This document shows, in pieces, positions 53,420 to 61,583 of a DNA stretch of 64,000 nucleotides (positions are counted from its first letter, which is position 1; each line of letters starts with the position of its first letter). The notes under the pieces are model-generated. The model ran no database searches. It was not told the origin of the DNA and saw nothing but the letters and a program-made list of their open reading frames with translations. The DNA is from Bifidobacteriaceae bacterium. GTDB taxonomy: Bacteria > Actinomycetota > Actinomycetes > Actinomycetales > WQXJ01. The stretch is from contig JAISSX010000057.1 in the NCBI GenBank assembly GCA_031272885.1, forward strand, positions 124,001-188,000, read 5' to 3'. Made by a program: the position numbers and the translations under genes.

Positions 53420-54274
53420 GTGGACAACACCCTGTATGACTACTCCCCCATCACCGAGCGCCCACCCATCGAATGGCCGGGCGGCAAGAAGCTGGCCTTC
53501 TACGTTGGCCTCAACATCGAACACTTCCACATCGACAAGCCGGCCACCTCGTCCAGTTCCGTCACCGCCGGCTTCGTGCCCGATCCGATGAACCACGGCT
53601 GGCGCGACTACGGCACGCGGGTGGGCATTTGGCGCATGATGAAGCTGTTCGACGAGGTGGGCCTGCGGGCCAGCGCCATCACCAACTCGGAGGTCTGCAC
53701 CCACTATCCGCAGATCATCGAGGCGGCCGTGGCCCGCAACTGGGCCTGGATCGCGCACGGCCAGACCAACTCGATCATGCAGGCCAACATGGATGAAGCC
53801 ACCGAAGTGGCCTTCCTTGACCAGTTGTTCGCCCACTTCGACGCCGTGCTGCCGGCCCGGCCCAAGGGCTGGCTGGGCCCCGCCCTAACCGAGACCTTCA
53901 ACACCCCCCGGCTGCTGCAAGAACGCGGCGTGCAATACCTACTGGACTGGAACGCGGATGACCGTCCGTTCCGGCTCAACCAGCCCGGCCTGATCGAAAT
54001 CCCCTACGGCATCGACATCAACGACATCCAGGTCTTTGTGGGCAAGGCCGTGACCGGCTCGGCCTACGAAGAGATGGTGCTGGACCACTTCGAGGTCATG
54101 CTGGCGGAAGGCGGCGGCGTCATGGCGCTGCCGGTCCACCCGTTCGTGGTGGGCCAGCCCTACCGCTTCAAGCACTTCGCCAACGTCATCCGGACCATCA
54201 CCTCACACCCGGACGTGTGGGTTACCACTACGGACGACATCGCCGCCCACGTGACGCCCTTGTTGCCCAACTGA
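53420..54274 (+). CDS. Polysaccharide-deacetylase-fold hydrolase (PuuE-like)
   Basis: A 284-residue NodB-fold protein with the extra features of the allantoinase-like branch: LAFYVGLNIEHFHID, NHGWRDYGTRVGIWRMM, SEVCTHYPQIIEAAVARNW, WIAHGQTNS and a C-terminal LPVHPFVVGQPYR. In this branch ring-opening of cyclic ureides (allantoin, possibly hydantoins) is known, so polysaccharide is not the likely substrate. GTG 53420 follows AGAAAGG. Lies between the amidase and the importer, 14 bp before the ATPase start. Confidence 0.8.
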   Translation: MDNTLYDYSPITERPPIEWPGGKKLAFYVGLNIEHFHIDKPATSSSSVTAGFVPDPMNHGWRDYGTRVGIWRMMKLFDEVGLRASAITNSEVCTHYPQIIEAAVARNWAWIAHGQTNSIMQANMDEATEVAFLDQLFAHFDAVLPARPKGWLGPALTETFNTPRLLQERGVQYLLDWNADDRPFRLNQPGLIEIPYGIDINDIQVFVGKAVTGSAYEEMVLDHFEVMLAEGGGVMALPVHPFVVGQPYRFKHFANVIRTITSHPDVWVTTTDDIAAHVTPLLPN

Positions 54275-54288
54275 CAGGAGGAACCAAT

Positions 54289-55110
54289 ATGCCCGCCGCG
54301 CCTGCCGGCATCGCCGGCCCTAGCCTTGAGGAGCTGGGCTTGACCGACCCGACCATCGGCCGCTCCATCCCGCCGCCGCGCGTCATCTTGCGCTTCACCG
54401 GCACCGGCATGACCTTCCCTGGTGGCACCACCGCTCTAGAGGACGTCGACCTGACCATCCGGTCCGGCGAATTCGTCTCCGTGGTGGGGCCGTCCGGCTG
54501 CGGCAAGTCAACCCTGCTGCGCATCGCCTCCGGTCTGGAGGAAGCCACCGCCGGCCAAACCTGGCTGGACATTCAGCGCATCGGCTACGTCTTCCAGGAC
54601 GCCACCCTGCTGCCCTGGCGGACGGTGCAAGAGAACGTCGAACTGCTGGCGGAACTGGAGCACATCCCCAAGGCCGAGCGGACCCGGCGGGCCAACGAGG
54701 CGATCAAGCTGGTGGGCCTGGAAGGCTTCGAAGGCCACCTGCCCAAGATGCTGTCCGGCGGCATGAAGATGCGCACCTCGCTGGCCCGGTCGCTGACGCT
54801 GAACCCGGAGCTGTTCCTGTTCGACGAGCCGTTCGGAGCCCTGGATGAGATCACGCGAGAGCGGCTGAACGACGAACTGATGCGGCTGTTCGCGGCCCAA
54901 CACTTCGGCGCGCTGTTCATCACCCACTCGGTCCAAGAGGCTGTCTACCTGTCCACCCGCGTGGTGGTGATGAGCGGCCGGCCGGGCCACATCCTGGACG
55001 AGTTCCCGGTCGATTTCCCCTACCCCCGCCACCCCGACATGCGCTTCACCGGCGAGTTCGCCGAACTGTCCGGGAAAGTCTCCCGGGCCCTGAGGGAAGG
55101 ACATAGCTGA
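54289..55110 (+). CDS. ABC importer ATPase (SsuB/ThiZ-like), island copy
   Basis: A 273-residue subunit with GPSGCGKST (67-75), the YVFQDATLLPWR block, LSGGMKMR, LFDEPFGALDEIT and the switch His in ITHSVQEAVYLS. It is close to the ATPase at 2291-3085 along its whole length. ATG 54289 follows a perfect AGGAGG at 7 nt, so longer readings are wrong. A TGATG joins it to the permease. The N-terminal 35 residues before the ABC core are an extension. Confidence 0.9.
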   Translation: MPAAPAGIAGPSLEELGLTDPTIGRSIPPPRVILRFTGTGMTFPGGTTALEDVDLTIRSGEFVSVVGPSGCGKSTLLRIASGLEEATAGQTWLDIQRIGYVFQDATLLPWRTVQENVELLAELEHIPKAERTRRANEAIKLVGLEGFEGHLPKMLSGGMKMRTSLARSLTLNPELFLFDEPFGALDEITRERLNDELMRLFAAQHFGALFITHSVQEAVYLSTRVVVMSGRPGHILDEFPVDFPYPRHPDMRFTGEFAELSGKVSRALREGHS

Positions 55111-56027
55111 TGACCGCCACCGTCACTGCTGCCACTGCCTCTAGCGTCGCTGCTAACGCTGCCTCCCCTGGTGCCGCCGCCGGCCCGTCGGCGCCCGATG
55201 CCGCCCCCACCGGTGGCGCTACCGGGCCCGCCAAGGCCCGTGGCACCGGCAAAGCCTTCCGGATAGTGCCGCCCTTTGTGGTGGCGGGCCTGATCGTGGC
55301 CCTGTGGTATCTGGTCAGCTACGGCCTACTGGACGCCAGCCGGCGCTTCTTGTTGCCGCCCCTGCACTCGATCTTCACCGATGCCTTCATGAACGCTGAC
55401 ACCATGGGCGACATCGGCCTATCGCTGGGGCGCACGGCCTTTGTCACCCTGACCGGCCTGGCCATCGCCATCGTGCTGGGCATCGCCTGGGCCGTCGCCA
55501 TGAGCCAGGCTCGTTGGCTGGAGACGTCCCTGTTCCCGTACGCCGTGGTGTTGCAGTGCATTCCGGTGTTGGCGCTGGTGCCGCTGATCGGCTTCTGGTT
55601 CGGCTTCGGCTATCCGGCCCGGATCATCGTCTGCATCATGATCAGCCTGTTCCCCATGGTCTCCAACACCCTGTTCGGCCTGCAGTCGGTAGGCAAGGCG
55701 GAACTGGAACTGTTCAAGCTGCACGGCACGCGGCGGGCCGTCATCCTGAAGAAGCTGCAGTTCCCGGCCGCCCTACCGGCCATCTTCGCCGGCATGAGGA
55801 TCTCCGCCGGCCTGTCGGTGGTGGGCGCCATCGTCGGCGACTTCTTCTTCCGGCGCGGCGACCCGGGCCTGGGCGCCCTCATCTCCACCTACCAATCCCG
55901 TGTCCAATCGGTCGAACTGTTCGCCGCCATCTTCACGGCCGCCCTGTTCGGCGTGGTCATCTTCATGTTCTTCGGCTGGCTGGGCCGGCGCGTGGTGGGC
56001 AAGTGGCATGACTTCGGTGGCCGCTGA
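55110..56027 (+). CDS. ABC importer permease (SsuC/ThiX-like), island copy
   Basis: A 305-residue permease. The first 48 residues are Ala/Pro/Gly-rich and probably unfolded; helices follow from about residue 50. The loop NTLFGLQSVGKAELELFKLH and RISAGLSVVGAIVGDFFF match the permease at 1386-2294. The ATG overlaps the ATPase stop. Confidence 0.87.
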   Translation: MTATVTAATASSVAANAASPGAAAGPSAPDAAPTGGATGPAKARGTGKAFRIVPPFVVAGLIVALWYLVSYGLLDASRRFLLPPLHSIFTDAFMNADTMGDIGLSLGRTAFVTLTGLAIAIVLGIAWAVAMSQARWLETSLFPYAVVLQCIPVLALVPLIGFWFGFGYPARIIVCIMISLFPMVSNTLFGLQSVGKAELELFKLHGTRRAVILKKLQFPAALPAIFAGMRISAGLSVVGAIVGDFFFRRGDPGLGALISTYQSRVQSVELFAAIFTAALFGVVIFMFFGWLGRRVVGKWHDFGGR

Positions 56028-56090
56028 AACCCCGCTCGTGACCTCGCGCCTGTCCTAACTCGGATGAATGGAACGAAAGGAAACCCTCTG

Positions 56091-57326
56091 ATGCGTACTA
56101 CCCCAATTTGGCGGCCTGCTGTCGCCCTGACCTGCGGCTTTGCCTTGACCATGGGGGCCGTGGCCTGCTCCTCCGATGATGGTGCCGGGTCGTCATCGAC
56201 CTCTGGCGGCGCTACCACCACGTCTGGGGATGGCGGCGACGTGTCCGCCGAGGCCGCCGGCCCGGCCGAAGGCGGCGAACTGGCGGGCCTCTGCCCAGAC
56301 CCCGTGGTGGTCCAGGACTCCTGGTATCCGCAGGTCGAGGTGGGCTTCTTGTTCCAGACCGTGATCGATGACTACACGGTGGACACCGGCCAGAAGTCGG
56401 TCTCCGGTCCGCTCAAGGCCGGCGGGGTGGATACCGGCGTGACCATGGAAATCCGGGCCGGCGGCCCGGCCGTGGGCTACCAGTCGTCAACCACCCAGAT
56501 GTACTCCGATGACGCCATCACGTTGGCCAAGGTGGACTTCGACCAGGGTATTGACAACCAGGCCGAGGTGCCCACCCTGTCCGTCTTTGCGCAGCTTGAC
56601 CGACTGCCGTTCATGGTGATGTGGGACCCGGCCACCTATCCCGAGGTGGAAACCATCGCCCAGCTCGGCCCGGCGCTGGAAGCCAACGGTGGGGTGTACC
56701 GCTACACGGAATCCAACTCGACCTATGTCAGCTACCTGGTGGCCTCCGGCCAGCTGCCCGAATCGGTGCTGGACGCTTCGTATGACGGCACGCCGGCCAA
56801 CTTCGTGGCCGCCGCCGGCAAGGACGCCCAGCAGGGCTACACCACCAACGAGCCCTATCTGTATGAGCACGAGATTGCCAGCTGGGGCAAGCCGGTCAAG
56901 TACCAACTACTGGCCGATGCCGGGTGGGAACTGTACGGCACCCTCGCCATCCGTTCGGGCGAGAAAGAGACGCTGGCGCCCTGCCTGGCCAAGCTGATTC
57001 CCATCCTGCAGCAGGCCCAGATCGACTACATGGCCGATCCTGGCCCGGTCAACGACCTGATCTTGGACCTGGTGGACCAGTACCAGTCCGGCGCCATCTA
57101 CACCCTTGGGGTGATGGAGGCCGCCAACGTCGTGATGACGGAGCAGGCCCTGGTGTCGAACGGCTCCAACTCCACCCTGGGTGACTTCGACGACGCCCGC
57201 GTCCAAGCCTTCTTCGACCTGGCCGTGCCCATCATGCAGGAGACCGGCCACACCATCGCGGATGACCTGGACCCGAAGACGATCTACACCAACGAATTCA
57301 TCGACATGTCCATCGGCCTGCCTTAG
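56091..57326 (+). CDS. ABC importer substrate-binding lipoprotein (NMT1-like)
   Basis: A 411-residue lipoprotein with lipobox GAVAC (C26) and a Ser/Thr/Gly linker. The mature part (from LCPDPVVVQDSWYPQVEVGF) resembles NMT1/SsuA-type binding proteins of nitrogen- and sulfur-compound importers. Visible Trp/Tyr-rich stretches (DSWYPQ, VMWDPATYP, RYTESNSTYVSY) could line a pocket for a ring compound. Follows the permease by 63 bp; ATG 56091 has GAAAGGA upstream. Its stop overlaps the convergent GntR gene by 4 bp. Confidence 0.85.
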   Translation: MRTTPIWRPAVALTCGFALTMGAVACSSDDGAGSSSTSGGATTTSGDGGDVSAEAAGPAEGGELAGLCPDPVVVQDSWYPQVEVGFLFQTVIDDYTVDTGQKSVSGPLKAGGVDTGVTMEIRAGGPAVGYQSSTTQMYSDDAITLAKVDFDQGIDNQAEVPTLSVFAQLDRLPFMVMWDPATYPEVETIAQLGPALEANGGVYRYTESNSTYVSYLVASGQLPESVLDASYDGTPANFVAAAGKDAQQGYTTNEPYLYEHEIASWGKPVKYQLLADAGWELYGTLAIRSGEKETLAPCLAKLIPILQQAQIDYMADPGPVNDLILDLVDQYQSGAIYTLGVMEAANVVMTEQALVSNGSNSTLGDFDDARVQAFFDLAVPIMQETGHTIADDLDPKTIYTNEFIDMSIGLP

Positions 57327-57985
57327 TTCTGGCGGGCCTCCCTGGCCTCCTGCCACATGGCCAGGCGCAGGTCGCGCACCATCAGTGTTTGGCGCTCAGC
57401 GAGGGCGGCGGAAGCATCCGCCGCCCTCGCCTTGAGCGCCTCGAACGTGTCGCGGTAGAAGGACACCGCCTGCGGCCACTGACCGGGGTGGTGGATGGTC
57501 GAACGGCCGGCAAACCGCACGTGGGGGGTGCCGATCCGCTCCATGGTCTCTTCCAGTGACGGGTTGTGGGCGGCGTGCCACACGGCCCGGGCGAACTCGT
57601 GGTTGATGGCGGACATCTCGTCCGGGTCGCTGTCGGGTGTGGCCTCGGCCCGGCGCACCAGTTCCTCCAGGACCGCCAGGTCAAGGTCGGTGCGGCGCTC
57701 CGCCGCCAAGCGGGCGGTGGCTACCGACAGGATCGCCTTGACCTCATACATCTCGTAGATTTCCTGCGGGCTGGGATCGGCGATGATCCACACCCGCTCG
57801 GTGTTGACGATGATGTGTTCGGCCGCCAGGCGCTGCAGGGCTTCGCGCACCGGCGTGCGGCTGACGCCGCAGTAGGAGGCGAGTTGATTCTCCGACAGGG
57901 CCTGTCCAGGACTGAACTCACCGGACGTGATGGCCCGCAAGATGGCGTCGTAAGCAATGACCCCCTGCGAGATGGCTGTCTTCAC
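57323..57985 (-). CDS. GntR-family (FCD) transcriptional regulator
   Basis: A 220-residue regulator: N-terminal winged helix (YDAILRAITSGEFSPGQAL, SENQLASYCGVSRTPVREAL, QRLAAEHII) and an all-helical FCD ligand domain with metal-ligand positions near NHEFARAVWHAAHNP and a later Arg/His region. It is the last gene of the island, convergent to the importer, and the likely regulator of the two GTATACANNNGCAT sites. GTG start at 57985. Confidence 0.9.
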   Translation of the reverse strand: MKTAISQGVIAYDAILRAITSGEFSPGQALSENQLASYCGVSRTPVREALQRLAAEHIIVNTERVWIIADPSPQEIYEMYEVKAILSVATARLAAERRTDLDLAVLEELVRRAEATPDSDPDEMSAINHEFARAVWHAAHNPSLEETMERIGTPHVRFAGRSTIHHPGQWPQAVSFYRDTFEALKARAADASAALAERQTLMVRDLRLAMWQEAREARQN

Positions 57986-58044
57986 GTCTCCAACCTACCG
58001 GACCAGCCGCTCAGACCTGGGCATTTGGCCGCCCCCACCCCGAC

Positions 58045-58116
58045 CGGCCGCCATCGGCCATTGCCTTGCCCGCCGTGGTTGAAGCCGAACTGCTTTTCGG
58101 TGCCCGCCGCGCATCG
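58045..58116 (+). pseudogene. Remnant of a VapC-like PIN-domain toxin gene
   Basis: The plus frame reads IALPAVVEAELLFGARR followed by unrelated residues. That block is the central signature of VapC toxins (conserved Glu of the PIN active site in EAELLFGAR). Neither the N-terminal Asp motif (LLDTN) nor the C-terminal Asp is present, so only about 24 codons remain. It runs directly into direct repeat R. Confidence 0.6.
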
Positions 58117-58164
58117 GCGGCTACGGGGCCGGCGACCGCCTTGCCGATCAAACTCACCGACCAC
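58115..58164 (+). repeat. Direct repeat R, right edge of the catabolic island
   Basis: Same-orientation copy of 51183-51231 with one indel. It lies between the GntR start (57985) and the stop of the membrane-protein gene at 58174, so the two copies enclose exactly the MFS-to-GntR gene set (6.9 kb). Confidence 0.85.
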
Positions 58165-58173
58165 AGACCTCAC

Positions 58174-58770
58174 CTAGCGGCCGTCGAACAGGCAATAGAG
58201 CGCAAGGCCAGCCCCGAAAACCAGCCAGGCAACGCACATCCATGGAGCCGAACCGGCCCACTGGCACAACAATGCCCATGACCTCGGGTTGCCAGTCACG
58301 TTTTCGGTGCCAAAGACCCAATTCGCCATCCCCACGCAAGCCACAGGAAGCCACGACGCCACTGGCTTCAGCAGCACTGCAGCACAAAGACCAAGGCCAA
58401 GGCTGAAGGCAGCATTGCGAGTCAGCTCTAGGACTAGCTGTGTCTGAAACTGCCGCACCTCGCAAACAACCATCAGAGAGCCGAGCACCGCGACACTCAA
58501 GACGGACACCCAAGCCAGGCGCGCCAGACCCAGGCGTGCGCGGCTCAATCCCCTTTCCAAGACCCGCCCAGGGCTGGCAAAACAACCGCTTAGCAGAAGC
58601 GGTCCCGCCACTGGTGCGAAATGAACCACGTAAACGATGGCCTCGTGGCGCATGGGGACCCCAACAACGGCCAAAGGACACACCGCCAACAACACTGTGT
58701 GGACAGCCACGGCGAAGCCGGCGCGGCCGAGACCTCTCGACCTCGCGAACAGCACTCCGCTCAACCACAT
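58174..58770 (-). CDS. Polytopic membrane protein of the secreted-protein cassette
   Basis: A 198-residue protein with about six hydrophobic segments and several cysteines; no family recognised. ATG 58770 overlaps the preceding 399-residue membrane protein by 10 bp, so it is coupled to it. It may be a second permease half or an immunity-like protein of the cassette. Longer in-frame starts would run through the neighbour. Confidence 0.6.
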   Translation of the reverse strand: MWLSGVLFARSRGLGRAGFAVAVHTVLLAVCPLAVVGVPMRHEAIVYVVHFAPVAGPLLLSGCFASPGRVLERGLSRARLGLARLAWVSVLSVAVLGSLMVVCEVRQFQTQLVLELTRNAAFSLGLGLCAAVLLKPVASWLPVACVGMANWVFGTENVTGNPRSWALLCQWAGSAPWMCVAWLVFGAGLALYCLFDGR

Positions 58771-59960
58771 TGCCGCGCCGCCGCCAGGGCTTCCCTGGCC
58801 TGCTCTAGTGTCGGTGCCGTGGCCAGTCCAAAGTCGAGCGAAGACGCGGGATCCAACCATGCGGCAACCATAGAGACCGCGCCAATCGCCTCTTCGGTCA
58901 CATCTGCGGGTGAACCAGCCGAAAGGCACGGTGCGAATGACCCGGCCACAGTGGCGGCGAAGTCGGCATCGCCCTGCTGATTCGCCCCTCCAAAAGGCAG
59001 GCTAATCAAGACCATGCCGTCCCCCCGAAGCCACGGGTCAGGTTGATAGACCCAGCCATCTTCCCTTGAGTCAAGGGCTGTCAGCCGTTCGTCAAACCCT
59101 TCCAAGCGCACAGCCAGTGCCTCCAAGTCACGTCGCTGATCAGGCGGTACGCAGACCTTCGAGTCTCCAGCGCCGACCGCAGCGCACGGCCACCGACCCT
59201 GGTCTTGTCCGACCATGACGCCATCCGACGCTGCTGAACTCAGTGCGACCCAGGCACAAACTGTCCCCACGCCAAACGCCACACTCATCGTCGCAAAGAA
59301 CCTGCCTCCGTTGGCCCGCCAGACTAATACGGCAGCGCCAACCAACCAAGCCAGGGCGAACAATGCCAAGTAACAGAGGACTACCCTCACGGACAGCGCC
59401 GCCACCGCTGAGTATGTGCCTGTGGCACCAGTGAAAGCCACCAAGTAGTCGAACCCCAACAGCTGGAGTGCCACCATCACATAACACAGGCCAGCCAAGA
59501 GAGGCGGAACTAACCAGGTGTGCCACAGGGCTCCCGCTGCCCAGCCCAGCCCACTTAGACCGATGTCACCGATGACCGCAACCAGCAGCGGCAACAGCGC
59601 TGTAGGAGTTGGCCAAGACTGGTGCATGGCTGGCCGGATGAGGGCCGCACCCGCCAACAGAACCTGCCCAAGAGCCGCCAGTAGCCCAAGTTTGAGCATT
59701 GCGCCCATGGCCCACCGTACAATCCCTTTTCTCGGCAATACCTCAATGAGCGCGGTCGATCCGGACCTAAACTGGCGCACGCTCAGCCCTGCCCCAAGAC
59801 CAAGAATTGCGGGCCAATAGATGATCGACATCGAGGTGGCCGCATCCACTGCAAGCGCCGCACTCCACGCTGCTGCAGGTTGGGCCGTGACCAATGAGGC
59901 CACCCCCAGCCCCGCCGCCACTGGCAAGACTGCGTACTCTGCGGTCAGCGTGGGTCTCAT
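58761..59960 (-). CDS. ABC-2-type membrane protein with extracytoplasmic C-terminal domain
   Basis: A 399-residue protein: six or seven helices in the first 240 residues, then about 155 residues with three Cys (PCAAVGAGDSKVCVPPDQRR, APCLSAG) that should lie outside the membrane. Actinobacterial ABC-2 permeases with a similar VC(V/L)xP-x(2)-R outer domain exist, but I cannot name this one with certainty. ATG 59960 overlaps the ATPase stop (ATGA). Confidence 0.65.
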   Translation of the reverse strand: MRPTLTAEYAVLPVAAGLGVASLVTAQPAAAWSAALAVDAATSMSIIYWPAILGLGAGLSVRQFRSGSTALIEVLPRKGIVRWAMGAMLKLGLLAALGQVLLAGAALIRPAMHQSWPTPTALLPLLVAVIGDIGLSGLGWAAGALWHTWLVPPLLAGLCYVMVALQLLGFDYLVAFTGATGTYSAVAALSVRVVLCYLALFALAWLVGAAVLVWRANGGRFFATMSVAFGVGTVCAWVALSSAASDGVMVGQDQGRWPCAAVGAGDSKVCVPPDQRRDLEALAVRLEGFDERLTALDSREDGWVYQPDPWLRGDGMVLISLPFGGANQQGDADFAATVAGSFAPCLSAGSPADVTEEAIGAVSMVAAWLDPASSLDFGLATAPTLEQAREALAAARQCG

Positions 59961-60718
59961 TCTGGCGGGTCCGCATTCTCCATCAGGGCCAGGAACCCCA
60001 GTTCCTCTGGCGAACCCAGACTCTTTACGCCCGGCTCCTTGGGTCCCAACACTTGGCCAAGAGCTTGGGTGTCACCCTGCCAGATGACGGCGCCCTCGTT
60101 GAGCACCACAGTATGAGCCCCCAAGTGGACCGCATCTTCCAGCAGGTGTGTGGCAATCACAACGACTCGCTGCTTGGCCACCTCTACCACCAGTTCCCGG
60201 AATCTCACTCTGGCAGCAGGGTCCAACCCGGCTGTAGGCTCGTCCAACACCAAGACCGACGGACCATGAATCATGGCCTGAGCTAAGAAGACACGCCTCC
60301 GCTGCCCTCCAGATAGGGATCCCAAACGACGGTTCGACTCTGCGTGTAACCCAACCTGTTCCAGGACCCCAACCACCGCATCGCTTCGTTCAGACCGACC
60401 GACCCCCCGCATGGCAGCAAAGTAGGCAAGAAAACTCCCAACAGTCATATCGGCCGTCCAGGTCGCCTCCTGCGGCAAGAAGCCAAGGCAGCTTCGATAC
60501 CGCGACCAGTCCGAGTCTGACCTCAAGCTTGACCCATCAAAGGAAACGGCGCCTTCGTGTGGACGCTTCAAACCGGCCAGGATCGACAGCAAAGTGGTCT
60601 TGCCAGCGCCGTTTGGCCCCAGCACGGCGTTCACACCCGGTCCAAAACTCGCGTCAAAGCCCTTCAGGGCCTGCTTGTGTCCGTAATGGTAGCCCAGGCC
60701 ATGAGCTTCGACAGTCAT
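59957..60718 (-). CDS. ABC-2-type ATPase of the secreted-protein cassette
   Basis: A 253-residue ATPase: GPNGAGKTT (34-42), LPQEATW Q-loop region, LSGGQRRR, VLDEPTAGLDP and ATHLLED. This is the exporter type used for drugs, bacteriocins and small peptides. It lies 17 bp after the secreted-protein gene and is coupled to the membrane protein, so it probably powers export of, or protection from, that protein. Confidence 0.88.
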   Translation of the reverse strand: MTVEAHGLGYHYGHKQALKGFDASFGPGVNAVLGPNGAGKTTLLSILAGLKRPHEGAVSFDGSSLRSDSDWSRYRSCLGFLPQEATWTADMTVGSFLAYFAAMRGVGRSERSDAVVGVLEQVGLHAESNRRLGSLSGGQRRRVFLAQAMIHGPSVLVLDEPTAGLDPAARVRFRELVVEVAKQRVVVIATHLLEDAVHLGAHTVVLNEGAVIWQGDTQALGQVLGPKEPGVKSLGSPEELGFLALMENADPPE

Positions 60719-60735
60719 TGGGCCCCCGTAACAAC

Positions 60736-61272
60736 CTAAGGCCAGAGCCCGTTGAAGTCGTAAGACGCCCTAGTACACGAGTCAGGGGCCCACTTGACGT
60801 CAACACAAACACTGACCTGGCTCCTCCAATTGCCAGTCTTGTTGCCACCGATCTTCTTGTATGGGACATCGACCGTAGTCTTCGCAATGGAACTCTCGGT
60901 GTGGGCCGATTGCTTCGCACCGTCTTGGGCCCAGGTCGCAAAGTACCTGTACATGCCGCCACCCAAGTAGCTGCTTTGATACACTCCCTGGTAGCCAATC
61001 TGATCCAGGAATACCGACTGCTTGTCTGCAAGCATGTCCTTGACGGTGCCAGTGGCGTAGTGCATGAAGGTCCACGACCCCTTACCATTCGGGTAGCCAT
61101 AAGCCATGGCAATTCTTGAAAAACTACCTTGGGCCTCAACCTTCTTGGACTTGCTGTGAATAACCTCCATCGTGCCTGTGGAATAGGCAGCAAACGCAAC
61201 CGATGACGACACCAGTGTCACCAACAGGGCGGCGACAACCGCTGACATGAACCTTCTTGCTTGACTTCTCAT
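60736..61272 (-). CDS. Secreted protein of unknown family (bacteriocin-like context)
   Basis: A 178-residue protein with a clear signal peptide (MRSQARRFMSAVVAALLV, cleavage near VAFA at about residue 28). The mature part is rich in Gly, Ser, Tyr and Lys, has two Cys near the C-terminus (VSVCVDVKWAPDSC) and ends FNGLWP. I recognise no domain. A hand count over 60841-61080 gives 134 G+C in 240 (56%), against 40 in 60 for a stretch of valS, suggesting transfer. ATG 61272 follows AAGGA at 7 nt. Its ABC neighbours suggest an exported toxin, signal or matrix protein. Confidence 0.75.
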   Translation of the reverse strand: MRSQARRFMSAVVAALLVTLVSSSVAFAAYSTGTMEVIHSKSKKVEAQGSFSRIAMAYGYPNGKGSWTFMHYATGTVKDMLADKQSVFLDQIGYQGVYQSSYLGGGMYRYFATWAQDGAKQSAHTESSIAKTTVDVPYKKIGGNKTGNWRSQVSVCVDVKWAPDSCTRASYDFNGLWP

Positions 61273-61319
61273 TGGGGATCCTTCCTCTTGGTGGGGGTAC
61301 CAAGAGTAGGCATGAGATG

Positions 61320-61329
61320 CCCCCCCCCC
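61320..61329 (-). repeat. 10-bp G homopolymer in the secreted-protein leader
   Basis: Ten consecutive C on the plus strand (G in the transcript), 47 bp before the start codon. Runs of this length slip during replication and could vary expression. Confidence 0.85.
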
Positions 61330-61547
61330 TTTACCTGGGACTTCGCTCAGGGGGGGAGCCAACGCCGTTGGGGGCGGTGCCGGCCACTCTTGAGGATCCC
61401 TAAACGCTACCATTCCTTGCCCCTACCGCGAAAGGGTAGTTTCACTCATTTTTCCCACACCGGGATTCCTGCCGCATCCCAATGAGGGACTTGTCGCACC
61501 TCCTGTCCTGGTCATTCGAAGTCGATGCCAAGGTCCAGCTTGATAAT

Positions 61548-61583
61548 CCCCGGGTCCGTTTCCAAGATCAGGTATACCCGGGG
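61548..61583 (-). terminator. Putative terminator after the flavodoxin-fold gene
   Basis: CCCCGGGT (61548-61555) and ACCCGGGG (61576-61583) pair perfectly around a 20-nt loop, directly after the TAG stop at 61584. No T run is present. Confidence 0.45.

Larger units (their letters stand above)
61273..61583. promoter_or_regulatory. Leader and promoter region of the secreted-protein operon
   Basis: No gene. On the minus strand it holds, before the ATG, a CTTGGT/ACCAAG stem (61287-61304) next to the ribosome-binding site, a run of ten G (61320-61329) and a run of seven C (61350-61356) that could pair with it. The promoter itself is not certain. Confidence 0.55.

Noticed and set aside
58154-58768. 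Alternative minus-strand frame overlapping the 198-residue membrane protein
   Set aside because: It is Arg/Ser/Gly-rich with no membrane segments, while the chosen frame has six hydrophobic stretches and couples to its neighbour.
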